A stretch of DNA of 64,000 bases from Paralichthys olivaceus (GCF_024713975.1 NC_091111.1:10263501-10327500), one strand, 5' to 3'; counted from the first letter of the stretch, positions 13,649 through 47,904 are shown. Program-made: numbers and translations. The notes: generated from the letters alone by a model not told the origin.

Positions 13649-13688
13649 ATATACCCTCAGCTGCCAAAGACAAAAGCTGAGGGTATAT
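13649..13688. repeat. Perfect inverted repeat (14-bp arms, 12-base loop)
   Basis: ATATACCCTCAGCT at 13649-13662 is the exact reverse complement of AGCTGAGGGTATAT at 13675-13688. The loop is 12 bases. It lies directly after the (TA)n run, inside the probable ppp1r14c 3'UTR, and could fold in RNA or DNA. Confidence 0.92.
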
Positions 13689-14635
13689 GTTTGATTTTAA
13701 CATAACACTTCCAAACCACCCGTCTTGCATGCTAACAACAGAGAAAACATTAATGAAGAGTATATATATTATAAACTTGTAATCAAGCAAAAAAATACTT
13801 TTTTGACTTAGCTACCATATATGACTTTGTAGAACTTTTTGTGTTGAAACAACGTGACTGTCACGTTGGAGAGAATCCGGGAAATTTTAAAAATGGTGCT
13901 GTTTTTGATGTTCTTCCCAGGTTTCGGTTGTATAAAAAGGTGTTTTCACTGTCCGAATGATGCCAGAGAAATGTATCTGAAATAAATATGTCTGTCTATA
14001 TGGATGGAGTGCTTTCAGTCTAAAGTATAGCATCCTCTCTCTTTCCTCTCCTCAGTCTGAGCAGGATCAGTGTCACCACGCTAGCAATGGTGGATTTATT
14101 TATAAAACGTCATGTGTTTTCTGGATCAGTGAATAGGAAGGAAAAGTCGAGGAAGAAGCCATTACAGGCAGCTGAAATGCAACCAGGATTCGTGTCAAGG
14201 TACTCCATAGGATTTTCTCTGTCAAGAAGTAGTTCAGTTCAGAAGGCTGATATTTTATAATTTATGGGATTTCATGTATTTCGGAAGTGACCATATTAGA
14301 AAGCTTTACATTTGCATGTATTTATAAAGTAGCACGTTAAAGGGAACATTTTGTTGGCCCAAAGGTTTTTATTTCACAAAATAAACATTTTCCTTTTTAT
14401 ACCTTTTATTATTACTATTATTATCATTACAATTATTATTACTCAGACTAAAATATTCAGTTTCTCTTTTTTGTTTTTCTGTACATCCACAATAAGCGTC
14501 CTAGTTTTTAAAATGTAATGTGATGTGTGGTTTGTTTTTGCTGATAATAAAAATGCAGAACGACTCTGTACTGTTTAAACGTATATCCCCTGTGTATTTC
14601 ATTTTTAATGGATAAGGATGATGTCCTATGTGTTA

Positions 14636-14862
14636 GAAGGCATTTTTAGGAAATAAGGTTTTTTGCTTTATTGCCGAGAGTTACACGAGAAGAGCATTAC
14701 AACTCTATATTAGGGTCGTTAAATGATTTGTGGTTAGGTTAAGCTAAGCTAAAAGTGAATGGTTAGCCCAGCAGACTGGATGAAGAGGATCTGTCTGTAT
14801 GAAACAACATCCACCTACCAGCACTTCTACAGCTCAGTAATGAACACTGTGTATTCAGTTTT
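14636..14862 (+). repeat. Dispersed repeat, family B, nearly complete copy
   Basis: The order of blocks here is TTTTTAGGAAATAAGG, GCCGAGAGTTACACGAGAAG, TAGGTTAAGCTAAGCTAAA, then CACCTACCAGCACTTCTACA. The head matches 11226-11345 and the GCTTAGCTTAACATAAAGAC-type tail matches 35607-35735. From memory the same block order is typical of a repeat scattered through percomorph genomes. I cannot assign a formal repeat name. Confidence 0.6.
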
Positions 14863-17800
14863 GTGAATGCTTTAAATGTCAAACAGAAATCCAGAGTTTT
14901 TATATTAATTCGTACAGATGCATGTGTGTAGCTGAGTGTGTTTCATTATTCAAACATGTTGGGGTTGTGTGTGTGTGTGTGTGTCTGCGTGTGTGAGTAG
15001 TCCTTGGTGTGCATGTGCTTTCACGTGCCTGTGATTCTGCATAAAGGGCACATTAGCGCATGATGGGTGCCAGTGTGTTCCCTCTCAGTGCCACACTGTG
15101 TGGCAGCGGTTTACTAGGACACTCCTGTGCACTGAGTGATTCTGTACAGAGCTCATCAGGGTATGACATTATTGCTCAATGTGCGCATGAGTAGCCTTCC
15201 TCTGCAGCATGTCTAGCCCCATATGGAACAACCTACTGCCCTACTGTACATTGTTGTTAGGTAGAAAGTCTTCACTGATCTCTGAGGAAGATTCAACATG
15301 GTGATTTAGGGGGACCATTGTGTGGGCTTATGGAAAGAATAACCATAACGAAACATAAGTAAACCTCAGTGCAAGTAAAAGTTCATCATTTTTATTTCTG
15401 ACGCCAAGTCATGTGGAAGAATATAGGCCAGTTTACAGAGGAGACAGACAGAGAGAGAGACACACTCAGTGAATGCGCCACTGGTTTCATTCCCGCAGAG
15501 AACGTGCTAATGAATGTCTTCTGATTCACTGACACACATTCCCAAACAGCCTTGTGGATTTCACTGCAGGAAGCAGAATTGCACACACGCACAAATTGCT
15601 GCTGATGCTGCTGTTGCCCCGTGTTGGAAGGAATCGAAAGCCAAAACGGTACCAGGGCAACCATGCAGCGTGACAAGGCTGCTTGTGCCTTTAAATTCCA
15701 TGACCCACTTTTTCACAGCTGGGGCTGGCTGGCAGGGAGTGCTCGTGCACGCTGCCTTGAATAATTGGGACTGCAAGGTGAATGTGAGGAGAATCGTTGA
15801 GGATGGGAGCTGTAACCCTCCCTCTCCAAACCCGCCAGCCAGCAAGCCAGTGTGCCGGGTTCAGTCAGCTGGGTGCACACCAGCAAATCTCACACCAGCA
15901 CAGTCCCCGAGCTGCTGTCGGTCATGCCTTTTCACAATATTAAAACTGATGTGGATGGAGGCAGCTGTGTGACAGAAGACAGGGAAGTGTATGGATGTAT
16001 GAAATGAAATTAGATTGGCAAGAGTGATAGTGATACAGCCACTGGAAATGTTCAAGAAATACAATAGCAATACATCACATTTCCTCATGTGATATATCCC
16101 GGCAGATCCTACTGTAAATTTAATGTCTTCCCATCCCCCCTCTTCAGTTTGCCATTCCCTCTCTTGATCCTACAAGCTCCTTTCTTCCCCCCCCCTTACT
16201 CTCTTCATCATTCCCTTGTGGGTGAGGAGATCCATCATGCCAGTACTTCAGAGAGCAGGGTAGGGGGAGGCTGGCAGCTTGAGAATATAACAAGACAGGC
16301 AGGATTCTGTATATGACCAGGGTGGTAAAGAGAGAGATGAGAGATGAGGGTGACACCAGCAGCATCCCCCCACCCCCACAGTTCCCTTCAGGAGGAGGAG
16401 AGATCCCATCTTGTCTCCGCTGCTGTGGAACCCCAGTGCAGCATCAGACAAATGCTGGGGCGGCATGTCACGGTGCTGTAGCCTGATCATTCATTCACAT
16501 GACAGGCAATTCAGCCAAACAGCATCACTTATTGCCCGGACAGAGAGGAAGAGAAGAAGACACAGAGCTGTTCACGCTACACATTAATGACCTTTTGCTT
16601 CGTGTGTAAAAGAGGACACAGGACTCCCCCCTAGCATTTCAATTATAAACTTAAAAACAGTTACTAGAAACAAATGTATTTTATGTTGAAGGGGCAGAAG
16701 AAGTTAGCTTTTAACTTCCAGCAGGATTATGTATTTTGGAAACTCGCTGAATATTTTATTGGAACCTTAAGTGCAATCACATCTCTGGGAACAACCTTCT
16801 TTCTTCACTTTATAAATACTATATAATGCTCATGCATGTGCTCTGCTTGCATATGTGTGAGCGTGTGAGTGTGTGAGTATGTGTGTGTGTGTGTGAGAAG
16901 TGCTAACCCACAAAGCATCTCGTGGGAAATCTCTTTAATTTTGCTACACTGAGCCCATTCAATTTTTCAGCACTCCAGACATAAATGTTACAACTTCTGC
17001 TCTTCAAGCATAAAAACATGTAGGCGTGTACATGATCGCACAGACTTAGCTGCCAACGCTGTGACTATTTCTACTACAACTGCTATTACTCACACAGCTA
17101 CACAGAGATTTGTGTAAAGTAGCACAAAATGAAAATACTCAATTAAAGCACAAGTACCTGTTCAGTAACTAGAGTTCAGCACTAGAGTAACTAATGTTTT
17201 ATATGAATAATGTGTTATTAATTAAATGTTATTAAGAAAAACATCATGATCCATACTCGAGTAAGATTTTTCAGGAAACAATGAACAATCGTGCTCCTTT
17301 GTGGGATTATTAAGTACAGGAGATGTACATTAATATTAACATATTCTACATTATTTTAGACGTGATTAGTGGTAATTAGGGTCCATGTTGTTTTTCCATA
17401 TCATAAGGCCAGAGCAGGGACTTATGCAGAGCCTATATGCTGTGTATTTAATTCTGTACTGTTAAGTCACCCCCTAAGCTTGTCCAACACAATAAATGCT
17501 TGGATATCAGGCTGTAAACTGCGGTTATAAACACTATGTGGACAATACCACTGTAACCACCCGGGGGATTAATTACAGGGATTTAGAATTAATAGCACTA
17601 TTTACTCGAGTCACATAGCCATATGTCGGCTGGCCTGTTTGTGTATGAAGTCATTGTTTTTTAGCTTTGTTGTCTTCGCTGTGATTGGTCCTTTCTGTGC
17701 GTACCCAGAGGGCTGAGATTGGTCAGCTGTGAAGGGTCTCATACCTAGATACAGCATGCAGCGGTGAGCGCGTGTGTGCTCAAGGCAGGGCAAGTCTATG

Positions 17801-19760
17801 CAGACAACATGGGGGGGTCCTCCTGGGGGATCTGTCTGTCTGCAGGGGGTGAGTACACATCATTCTCCATCATACCATCTGCGCATAGTGAATTATGTAG
17901 AGATCGTGATAATTAGAGAGGCTATTAGCATCATGCTACCAAAACAGCGCTCCATGTCTCACAAGTGCACAAACAACAACAGACGTGTAACAGGAGAGAA
18001 ACAGGTTGCATGCAATATTAAAAAGTTGATCAATCATTAATCAGATCAGACCAATAATTATCTCATCAAAAAAATTCTTACATATCGTACATATTCTTAC
18101 AACAAAACAATGACTGATAGGAGAACACAGAACGGTGTTCCCAGGCAGGAAGAATCCTCTGATTGGCTGGTTTCCTTTGTTTTTTATTTTGTAGCATTTT
18201 GTCGTGGATAATTACATTCAATGCCCGACCCTTCTCGATCTAAAATACATGATTTGTTGATCCTTCTTGTTAAACCAGCCTTCTTAATCTAGAAACTCAT
18301 CTGACCTCGGCCATGATGTTAGCCAGCCTCTGCTCCAGCTCCATATTAAACCAAATGACTCAGTGAGCACAAGCGGGGCCGCTTGTCCTCAAAATCAATC
18401 CTTTCCTCGATCTGCTTATTCCTCTGCAGCCCACCCCCCCTACACTCTCGGTTGATTACAGTCTTCCATGAGGAACCATGAGCGTTAATCAACAGAGGAT
18501 CAGCAGATGTGGAAATGTCTGACATCCATTCCCTTCAAATCTTGTACACATTGAGATCAAGCAAAGAGTCTTTTTAGTGTCGTCCCTCACTTACTCGATG
18601 CCATGCAGACGCTCAGAGTGTGTATATTTCCATGGTAAGCTTTTACTGATGAGCGGGGGGGGGGATGCTAAGATCTTATTCCCTTGGGAGCCAATTACAG
18701 ACAGTTTGGGGCGGCTTTCATCAAGCACATGTGAACACAGTCAGACACACATGACCCTGAACCCCCCCCCCGCTCGGCTAAACCACCACCTACTGACTTA
18801 ACCCTGTGCTAACCTCCATGACCACCCTTCGAGGCTTCTGACACAAGCAGCAAAAAGAAAAACAAAACCAGACATCGAGCACCAACAGACATCAAAGAGG
18901 AGAAGTGGGAGGGCAGCCTTGTCTGGAGCGGGTTTTGTCTGAAAAACCAACATTACCGTGATGTCCAGGAGTGTGTGGGTGTGTGTCTGTCTTTCAGTAT
19001 GTGAGTATTACCTACAGGCCAGTGTCTCTTCCCTCCACATCTCCCATCGGAGGAATTGCCAAACAGCTGGTTGCCATGGTTGCAGTTTCCTGTGAACCAA
19101 TCACCAGTCAGTAGACATTTTACCGGGGGTCTTTTGGGGGGGGTGCAAGCCTGCACAGTCTGACAAATAGAAACGATATGAGTGGAGATTAGCATACATT
19201 CAGCCAGGAACAGTTAATCCTGTCACAAATATCACTGGGTGAGTTGAATCAACAGTGACATGTTTTTTTTTATTGTCTTGATTAATTATTATTGAGAAAG
19301 GCACAAAGCCCCCATGAAGGTTGAATGGAGTTTTGATGAGTCAAATATTTTCAACGTTAGAAGATGGCTCCCTCTGCTGGAGCTATTACACAATATCAAT
19401 GTACATGAAAGATATGTGACTGGCGAGTTCAACACCTCTTATACTATTTTTTCTACTATAACTTACTGTCCAGAGAAAATCATGTCCCTCTAAATGTGGA
19501 GATGTTTTGTTTTTCATCATATAGAACAATGAAATGCTCCATTTTGGGTTGAAAAATATCACCTATTTCTTAAACTTAAAACTTTAAAAAAAACTATTTC
19601 ATTGTGTATTGTTAGTATATTTCACAGAGAGTGTTTTTGACATGTCACAGTATGAAAAAAACAGTGTCACATTAATAAAATTATAAAAATGAATGTTGAC
19701 TGAATTCCCTTTCGCTCCTTTACTTGTTCATGTTCCTGGTGTTGTAAATGTTCACTCACT

Positions 19761-19846
19761 GTTAACATTATAAATATATATAGTGTTTTATATAACACTA
19801 TATATAGTGTTTTATATAAAACACTATATATATTTATAATGTTAAC
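19761..19846. repeat. 86-bp palindrome (34-bp perfect arms, 18-base centre)
   Basis: The arm at 19761-19794, beginning GTTAACATTATAAATATATA, is the exact reverse complement of 19813-19846. The 18-base centre itself contains the palindrome ACACTATATATAGTGT. Arms start and end with the GTTAAC palindrome. It is extremely AT-rich and could extrude as a cruciform; it may be a foldback element or a relic of one. It carries no coding capacity. Confidence 0.95.
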
Positions 19847-20899
19847 ACCTGTCCTCTGAGAAAAAGATTTGAACTGACATGAACATGTGTATCAAGTGCT
19901 GCGGTGTAGCTTTCAATAGAATGTGTGGTGAAAAACAAGCTATGACTCATCTCAAAACTAGTTTGGTCTAATGTGTTATCTTTCACCTTTAGATGCCTTT
20001 TGCAACCAACATGAAACTGAAGTTGTAAAAACAATGAAAACCTGTTATCTCTGTCAGCTTCTAAAAATACATTTGTAAAACAAATACATGTGTAATTTGC
20101 TTATTGACTTAACTTTGACTTTAGAAAGGGTAATATAGTTTGTGCAACCACAAATTTGTTTAAAGTTTTTTTGACAATGACTGGCTATTGTTTTGTTTTG
20201 CTGATTAAGTAAGTTTTTTTTTTTTTATGGAGGCAAATATTAACCTACTTTTGGTTGGAGATACGTTTAAATGTATTTTTAACTAAGTAAACTAATACTG
20301 CTACTACCACTACTGCTACGATTACTACTACTACTAAAAATAATAAGTTAAGTTAATATAAAGAACATAATGTAAGATAAGATAAATTTATTGATCCACA
20401 CACCAGAGTAATTCAGATAATTAATAATATTAACAATAACAGCAATACATTGAATTTAGATAGCACTTTTATTGGGGCCGCTTTTTTGAGTTGGACAAAA
20501 AAAAATTATATGTTTTTAATTATCTTAATAATTAACTAAAATAAACAAAGGAACCTGACATGACTGATAATTGTGTTGAACTGAATGATTGCATCATAGT
20601 GTTGTAGTATCATTTCCAGTAGATGTCAGCACACGACTTTCTTATAGAGCTGAGACCACGTGGTTTCACTTGATCACCTTGCCCCCCATCTGAAGTTCAT
20701 TAAAAATACACGTATAAAAGTAAAAATACCATGATGTGAACACAAATGTATATTGTAAGTACATCAAAGTTTGAAATAGAATGAAGCTGGTGTTTGAGGA
20801 CAGCTGAAGGCCTGTGTGTGTTTTGTGAGGTTTGGAAAAACAAAAGTATGAAAAGTTTATTCTGTAACTCTCACGTGTTTGTGTGGTCGTGTTAGCATG

Positions 20900-21045
20900 T
20901 TAGCTTGCACGTTAGCCGGTGTCGCCCTCCCACCTGTCCGGGGGAGGGTGTCCGGCTCCGGGCTGAGCTCTAGGGATCAGCGCGGCGGCGGCGGCAGGTC
21001 GCTGCGGTTCCTGCCTCTGATCCCTCTCAGCTGACGTCAGGAGAA
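20900..21045 (+). promoter_or_regulatory. map7: map7 CpG-rich promoter and 5'UTR
   Basis: A sharp rise in GC and CpG content surrounds the map7 start codon, with a (CGG)n-like stretch near 20980-20995. A full palindromic cAMP-response element TGACGTCA lies at 21032-21039, only 7 bases before the ATG, so it is probably within the 5'UTR or at the transcription start. No TATA box is evident, as usual for CpG-island promoters. Confidence 0.65.
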
Positions 21046-42857
<21,812 letters not shown>

Positions 42858-44700
42858 TCCCCCGTGAGACCGAGAGGATTCCGCACCCAGAGAGACAGGA
42901 AGAGAGGTGGTCAGAGTGAGATTTGGTGAAACAACAGAGCTGCTGGACTGAATCAAAAGGAAGAACTCGCAGCACCTGGAGGTTTAACTTTCTCACCCGG
43001 ACCCTGCCACAGCAGAGCACACATCCCAAAGATGGTGTCTCCCAAAGATCTGCCCTAAAAAAACCGAAGTATCTTCAGAGCAAAGTTCACTTTTCCCTCG
43101 ACTCTCTGGGGAAACAGATTGTCTTTCTTTCTCTGACCACGTTTAGACTCGGCCATAATGTTTGTTCTGTGTACAGCCCCATCTACCCCTGAGTGTCCTG
43201 AAGTCACTGGAGGGCATTGAGCGTTTCATCTGACTGTGTGCATGTGTGTGTGTGTGTTTGTTTGTGTGTGTGTGAGAGAGAGAGAAAGACTTATAGTGAT
43301 ATAAATGACATCAGTCGTGATACTTGAAGTTGTTTGTGTAGAACATACTGTAATCAGATCGACTGAATCAGCACAGTGACGTCGTAACTGGAACTCACAC
43401 AGCAGGATCTGAATTATAAGGTTTCATTTATGCCCGTGCTCTCGCTTTAACATTTCTATTAAAGATGTTGCAGGAGAGCTGGGATGACAGCGGTGCATGA
43501 TGTTGCATTAAGACGACAGTAAAGGTTCGTGTCATGTAAAATATATTTTGCTGTGTCTATAGTGTTTAAAATTAGGTTATTATTGGGGCAGCGTCGGAGT
43601 ATCATGGAGTTTAAGTTAAACTATGAAAACACTGAGGATTAATGTGTAAACTAGTTTTTTTTCGTTTAGTTTTAATTGCTGTACAGATAAAAATTTGATG
43701 CTTTGTTTCCTCCTCCAAACTTTGCTTTCTGTTCAGATTGAGAGAAAAAAAAATCTGTTTTGACGTCAAGTCCTGCCCCTTTTTTCTTTTCACGTTTCTC
43801 CAGTCAAAGCTGCGTCCTCTGTCTTGTCGCTTTATCTGTGGCGGTGAACAAGTCCGAGGAGAACGCTGTAGCTTCGGCATCTTGTTTTTGAGTTTGAAAA
43901 GAATTTACTTCTAATGTTAATTTTGAAATAATCTCATTAAATTGATTTTTTTTTATGATGAAATGCTGCTAATTCTTGACGTTCCTTTGCCTTACCGCAT
44001 TATTGGAAGAATGAGGTGTCTTGTCTATACTTGGAACTGAAATTCAAAATATGCATTCCCGGTTTGAGCTTTTGACATTCTGGCCACAAACTCTCCAGTA
44101 GCTTCCTTTTCTTGATTTATGTTAAAGTCTGAGAGATCATGATGAAATGTTGTCAGAGCTGTAATGTCAAATAACTGGGTCTTTAAAACAGCTTTTCACT
44201 GAGGAATGATTAATGAGGGGGGTTCTAGTAAAACGCTGTTAACTAACCTGATCTTTTTTTCCATCTTTTTCATAAAAACTTCTAGTGATGCTGCTGTCAG
44301 TTTTTGGTTCTCGAACCTTTGCACTTCATTCCCTCAGTTCTAACTCTTGCAGTACGACCAAACTGGAAGGAAACTTCAGAGCTTATCCATATCTTGGCTT
44401 TGATGTTATGGTTTCAGCCAGTGGTACATAGCATGTCCTTATCGCCATAGAAACTTGACTTAACTTGCAAAGAAACTGCTTTAACACGAGCAACATCTCC
44501 TCTTAAGTATATTATACATATATATCATATACATTGTGTATAAAAAGTTGATCTATTTTACTAAGACTGACCATGAGGTTTTGGAAACTAACAAGTCCTT
44601 TACTTCAGAGGAGACGGGCTGTGGGATAAGATCTTTGAACCACTGTAAAACTGAAATCTTTGTACAACTGTGGCAAGAAAATAAAACTTTTTGAATTGAT
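42858..44700 (+). other. map7: map7 3' untranslated region
   Basis: The sequence after the TGA at 42855-42857 has no recognisable gene and ends near a poly(A) signal AATAAA at 44680-44685 followed by a T-rich stretch. A short TG tract with AGAGAGAG lies near 43245-43285. The UTR is about 1.8 kb. Confidence 0.65.
44680..44685 (+). terminator. map7: map7 polyadenylation signal AATAAA
   Basis: A canonical hexamer followed by CTTTTTGAATTG. It is the last good plus-strand signal before the converging armc1-like gene. Confidence 0.65.
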
Positions 44701-45248
44701 TACCTATTCACTGATGTGCTCTTACACTTATTTGTTTCTAATCCAAGCAAAGGAAGAACAGCAGAGAAATGACAAATAAAAGTGCACATGGACATGTAGT
44801 AATATTTAGTATTTACTTTTCAAACTATTACAGACAATTCAAAGACTTGTAAAACTTTTTTCAACACAAGGAGAAAATGGGAAAGTTTGAAGTAAAACAT
44901 GGAAAGATGAGGAAAATATTTACACGATGAAAAAAGTGGATAGAAAACAGCACTGAAGGCCTGAGAGACATTTTTTTTCAAGTGTATGGGTCTCTATTCA
45001 ATTCAAAGCAGAACAGTTCTAGATCCTAAAATCTGAAGTGCTTTGGAGCAAGTTGATATTTTAAGTTAGTCACAGGGATTGATGGCAATTTGAAGTTCTG
45101 ACTGTGCAAACAAAGTCAGGATGCAGTCCTGTGGCTTGCTCATATCCATTTATGTCCACTCGTAACACACACAGCAGCAGGGGGCAGTCTTCTACTTCAA
45201 CTCTGTGACAAACTCTTTTGAGTTTCAGGGAAACAAACTGCTCCAGTT

Positions 45249-47084
45249 TCACCAGTAGAAGGTTTTTGTGAGAAAACCAGCAGCAGCGTTGAGCCAGCTC
45301 CCATTGGAATCTTCCTTTGCTGTGGTGCGGGAGATAGCTCGGTCGACTTCCCTCTCTGGGCTCTCCTCCTCCTCCGGGAGGTAATCTGGTAGTGCTGAGT
45401 TTTGCTCGACCTTCACTCCAGAGGGGTTCAGAGGAATCAAAACCTGAATAAAACAAAATAAAAAAAGAGAGAAAATGTATGTTTTAAAAGTCAAATGTGA
45501 ACTTGACCCCACAATTGTTGAGATATTTTCCAGCAGATTCTTATAAATATGTACCCACCTCTTCTCCTGCTTCATTCTTCACCACTTGTTGGGCTGACAG
45601 AACCTTTGTGGCAGCGATGGCTGATGCCAGACTCTGTTAATGAAGTGAAATCAACAAAGGTCATGTCAGGGATTATTAGACAACAATCAGAATCAGAATC
45701 ATTTTCCCCCATGTATTTTTGCACATTTTGACTCTGGTGTTAATTGCGCTGAGTGTACTTGCACAGATAGACAGAGTAAAAACAAAATAAAGACAAAATA
45801 AGCTAACAAATAACCAGAACTACAATGTGCAAAATAGAGTAGTGCAACAGGACAATCAGACACGATGCACCATTTCCTTGTGCCTGATTCTTGTACCAAA
45901 TATTGATACATCAGCACCACTGACAGTAAATGTGTGTTACCTCAGTAGACAGGTCAGAGCGGATACGGACAGTGCACCTCTTGGAGGCCATCTGGAACGT
46001 GAAGCTGATCACGCCTCTGACTTTCAGAAGAGCCTCTTCACACAAGCCCCGCTGGTCCTAAGTAACAGAGGGAGAATTTTTTGTCAGGGTTAGGCCGGAT
46101 ATAATAACAATAGTGTGATTGTCATCCAGTCTACTCACGGTGGTGTCCAGGCCCTGAATGTGCAGAGTGACAGACTTGGCCTTCTTGTTGGAGGAGTTGA
46201 TGAAGAACTGGGATTTCTTTCTCGTCTCCCTCTCAGATGTCCTGGGTGCAGGATTAGCAGGTGTACGCAGGATGTCGTATACCTCCTGAGCCAAGGCTGT
46301 GATGTCAACAGACAGAACCTCCCTGAGAAGCAATATCGATCATGTCAGACGCAACTTTCCTTCTGTACAGTAACATGAAATATCCAATTATCCCCAAGAG
46401 AGTTTGTAAAACATGATCCCCTCACCTTCCGATGAGATTCTCCAAGCTCACCATCATACCCAGTTCATTCTTCATGGTGGGGATGTTGGGAGGCAACTCG
46501 GCCAAGTAACGCAGTGTCTGAAAAACATAAAGATAGTTAATGGATTCATATGTACACAAGTACATTTAGCAGCTAATTACAAACTCACCAACATCTTCTC
46601 ACCTCAGAAGTAATAAAGAATAACAGCAGTGTTTCTGCACATCTACACCCAATTTGGCAGAAATGAAAACAATGCCTATATTAAAATATTCAATCACTCA
46701 ATATTCAATCGTTTTATTTCTTCTATCTTGGTTTTATGTTGTTGTGTTTGTATGGTGTTTCAGTAAAGCAGGGGATATTAACGGGACATGTATTAACCTG
46801 CATGTTAGATTATGGATGGTGTTATCCCTGGAGGATGAGATGCATTCAACTGAATAATGACAGTAAAGACTAATGAATGTGATTAACTGATCCTTCATTC
46901 TTCCAATTCAACCACCACTTCTTCCGCTCACCTGCAGAGTAGCGAGCAGAACCTCGGAGTTCTGGTGGTCGAGGAAGAGAACCAGCCCGGGGAGACAGCC
47001 CTGGTCCTGGACGATCACCTCTCGGTTCTGCGGCTCCGAGGCCAGGTCCCGGAGCTGACTCACCACTGACAGAGCGTCCATCAT
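45249..47084 (-). CDS. armc1l: Armadillo repeat-containing protein 1-like
   Basis: Six minus-strand exons (transcript order 47084-46932, 46517-46426, 46322-46139, 46057-45941, 45633-45559, 45443-45249) join to 271 codons plus TGA; human ARMC1 is about 282 (recollection). The protein opens [20 protein letters not shown], contains the family signature [14 protein letters not shown] and RYLAEL (armadillo-type helices, about residues 20-80), then an HMA-like region with [11 protein letters not shown] and [18 protein letters not shown], and ends GFLTKTFYW, the conserved C-terminus. ARMC1 is found in cytosol and on mitochondria and associates with the mitochondrial intermembrane-space bridging complex (recollected literature). 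I chose ATG 47084 because a splice acceptor (CCCCCAG) sits 20 bases upstream; an ATG at 47129 would fall in the 5'UTR intron. Position beside mtfr2 suggests armc1l rather than armc1. Confidence 0.92.
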
Positions 47085-47430
47085 GTCTGCTGACCGGACC
47101 GGACCTGGGGGTGGAGGTGGGGGGGACATTCACAGTCGAATGAGACACTTAATGAACAGGCAACAAAAAAGTTAGCTTGAAGTTAGCTTGTTTGCTACTG
47201 CTAACGTTGTGGCTAGCTAGGGGGGCTAACTACTTCTCCCACGGAAACGTACATTCCCGTCGCGTTGTTTGGACTTTAAACTAAATAAATGACTTTGAAT
47301 TAAAATATTAACACACATATAAAAGTAACAAGTGTCACAAACGCGTCATAAATGCGACGGAATTGGTTTTACTCACTCAGAACGAGGAACAACTCGTGTG
47401 ACAAAAGTACAAAATTGGTGCTGAATCTCC
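47085..47430 (-). other. armc1l: armc1-like 5'UTR with an intron
   Basis: Reading the minus strand, a noncoding exon probably ends at GTTCTGA|GTGAGT (exon boundary at 47377) and rejoins after CCACCCCCAG at 47104. The intervening 272 bases are the proposed 5'UTR intron. The transcription start is inferred near 47420-47450 from loss of GC-rich promoter motifs beyond it. Confidence 0.45.
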
Positions 47431-47580
47431 GCGACACGCGATTGGTCGACCGGCCGTTGCCGACGCTGCAGGACCGCGCGCTCCTATTGGCTTTCTCCGC
47501 TGATTCGGTACCGACAGCCAATCAGAGAAGGTTTTGCTGCTTCTGCTTTATTTGACTTTGCAGAAGTCCTGGCTGTTGAG
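47400..47580. promoter_or_regulatory. Divergent promoter between the armc1-like gene and mtfr2
   Basis: The two genes point away from each other and their inferred first exons lie within about 150 bases. The space is CpG-rich and contains three CCAAT elements (NF-Y sites): ATTGG at 47441-47445, ATTGG at 47486-47490 and CCAAT at 47518-47522, in both orientations. There is no TATA box. This is the usual architecture of bidirectional CpG promoters. Confidence 0.65.
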
Positions 47581-47706
47581 CGCGTGAGCTGAGAGGCTGG
47601 TTCCGTGTGTTAGTGTGTATCTGCAGGTTTAAGTGTGCGTCGATCGGCATGAAGACAGTTCCTGATCAGTGTATTGATTAGTTTTCAATAAGGAGACCAG
47701 TTCACG
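47560..47706 (+). other. mtfr2: mtfr2 noncoding first exon with a short upstream ORF
   Basis: A probable 5'UTR exon ends CACG|GTAAGT at 47706. The next exon starts at 48743 after TTTTGTTCCAG, giving a 1.0-kb intron. Within the first exon a 10-codon upstream ORF (ATG at 47649, stop TAG 47679-47681) precedes the main start at 48854. The 5' end is approximate. Confidence 0.5.
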
Positions 47707-47903
47707 GTAAGTGCACGTGTGTTCCTGCTCATCCCGCATGTTCTGCTGCTGCGTGTTTCCTCTGCGGAGTGTTACCTGCATTGTGTTGAACCGACTGGGG
47801 TTCTATTCATGTGTGTGTGTGTGCGCGTGTGCGAACCATCTATTGTGCTGATCCAATGCGAGTTCTCAGCCGAGTCAGCATCCAGAGATACAGAGGGGGG
47901 CAG

Positions 47904-47904
<1 letters not shown>

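Larger units (their letters stand above)
12148..14560 (+). other. ppp1r14c 3' untranslated region, two candidate poly(A) sites
   Basis: Noncoding sequence follows the ppp1r14c stop. Two AATAAA hexamers on the plus strand could end it: 13981-13986 and 14546-14551, the second followed by a T-rich stretch. An (AT)n tract and a 14-bp perfect hairpin at 13649-13688 would fall inside the UTR if either site is used. No other gene was recognised here. The exact end is an inference from hexamers only. Confidence 0.5.
14561..20900. other. Intergenic region between ppp1r14c and map7; no gene seen
   Basis: No recognisable coding exon on either strand. It contains a nearly full copy of dispersed family B (14636-14862), TG tracts near 14967-14994 and 16864-16896, G/C homopolymer runs near 16186, 18656 and 18762, a large palindrome at 19761-19846 and a short GATAAGATAA repeat tail near 20373. 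An open frame of 152 codons at 15514-15972 has no recognisable family signature. Confidence 0.6.

Noticed and set aside
15514-15972. 152-codon open frame on the plus strand
   Set aside because: Composition is low-complexity and cysteine/proline scattered, there is no family signature, no Kozak-like context and no splice partners. The reverse strand is also open. Probably chance in a GC-richer patch, perhaps a noncoding conserved element.
47085-47129. Upstream ATG giving an N-terminal MSPPPPPPG extension of the armc1-like protein
   Set aside because: A CCCCCAG acceptor falls inside it, and the extension has no counterpart in ARMC1. The ATG at 47084 fits better.
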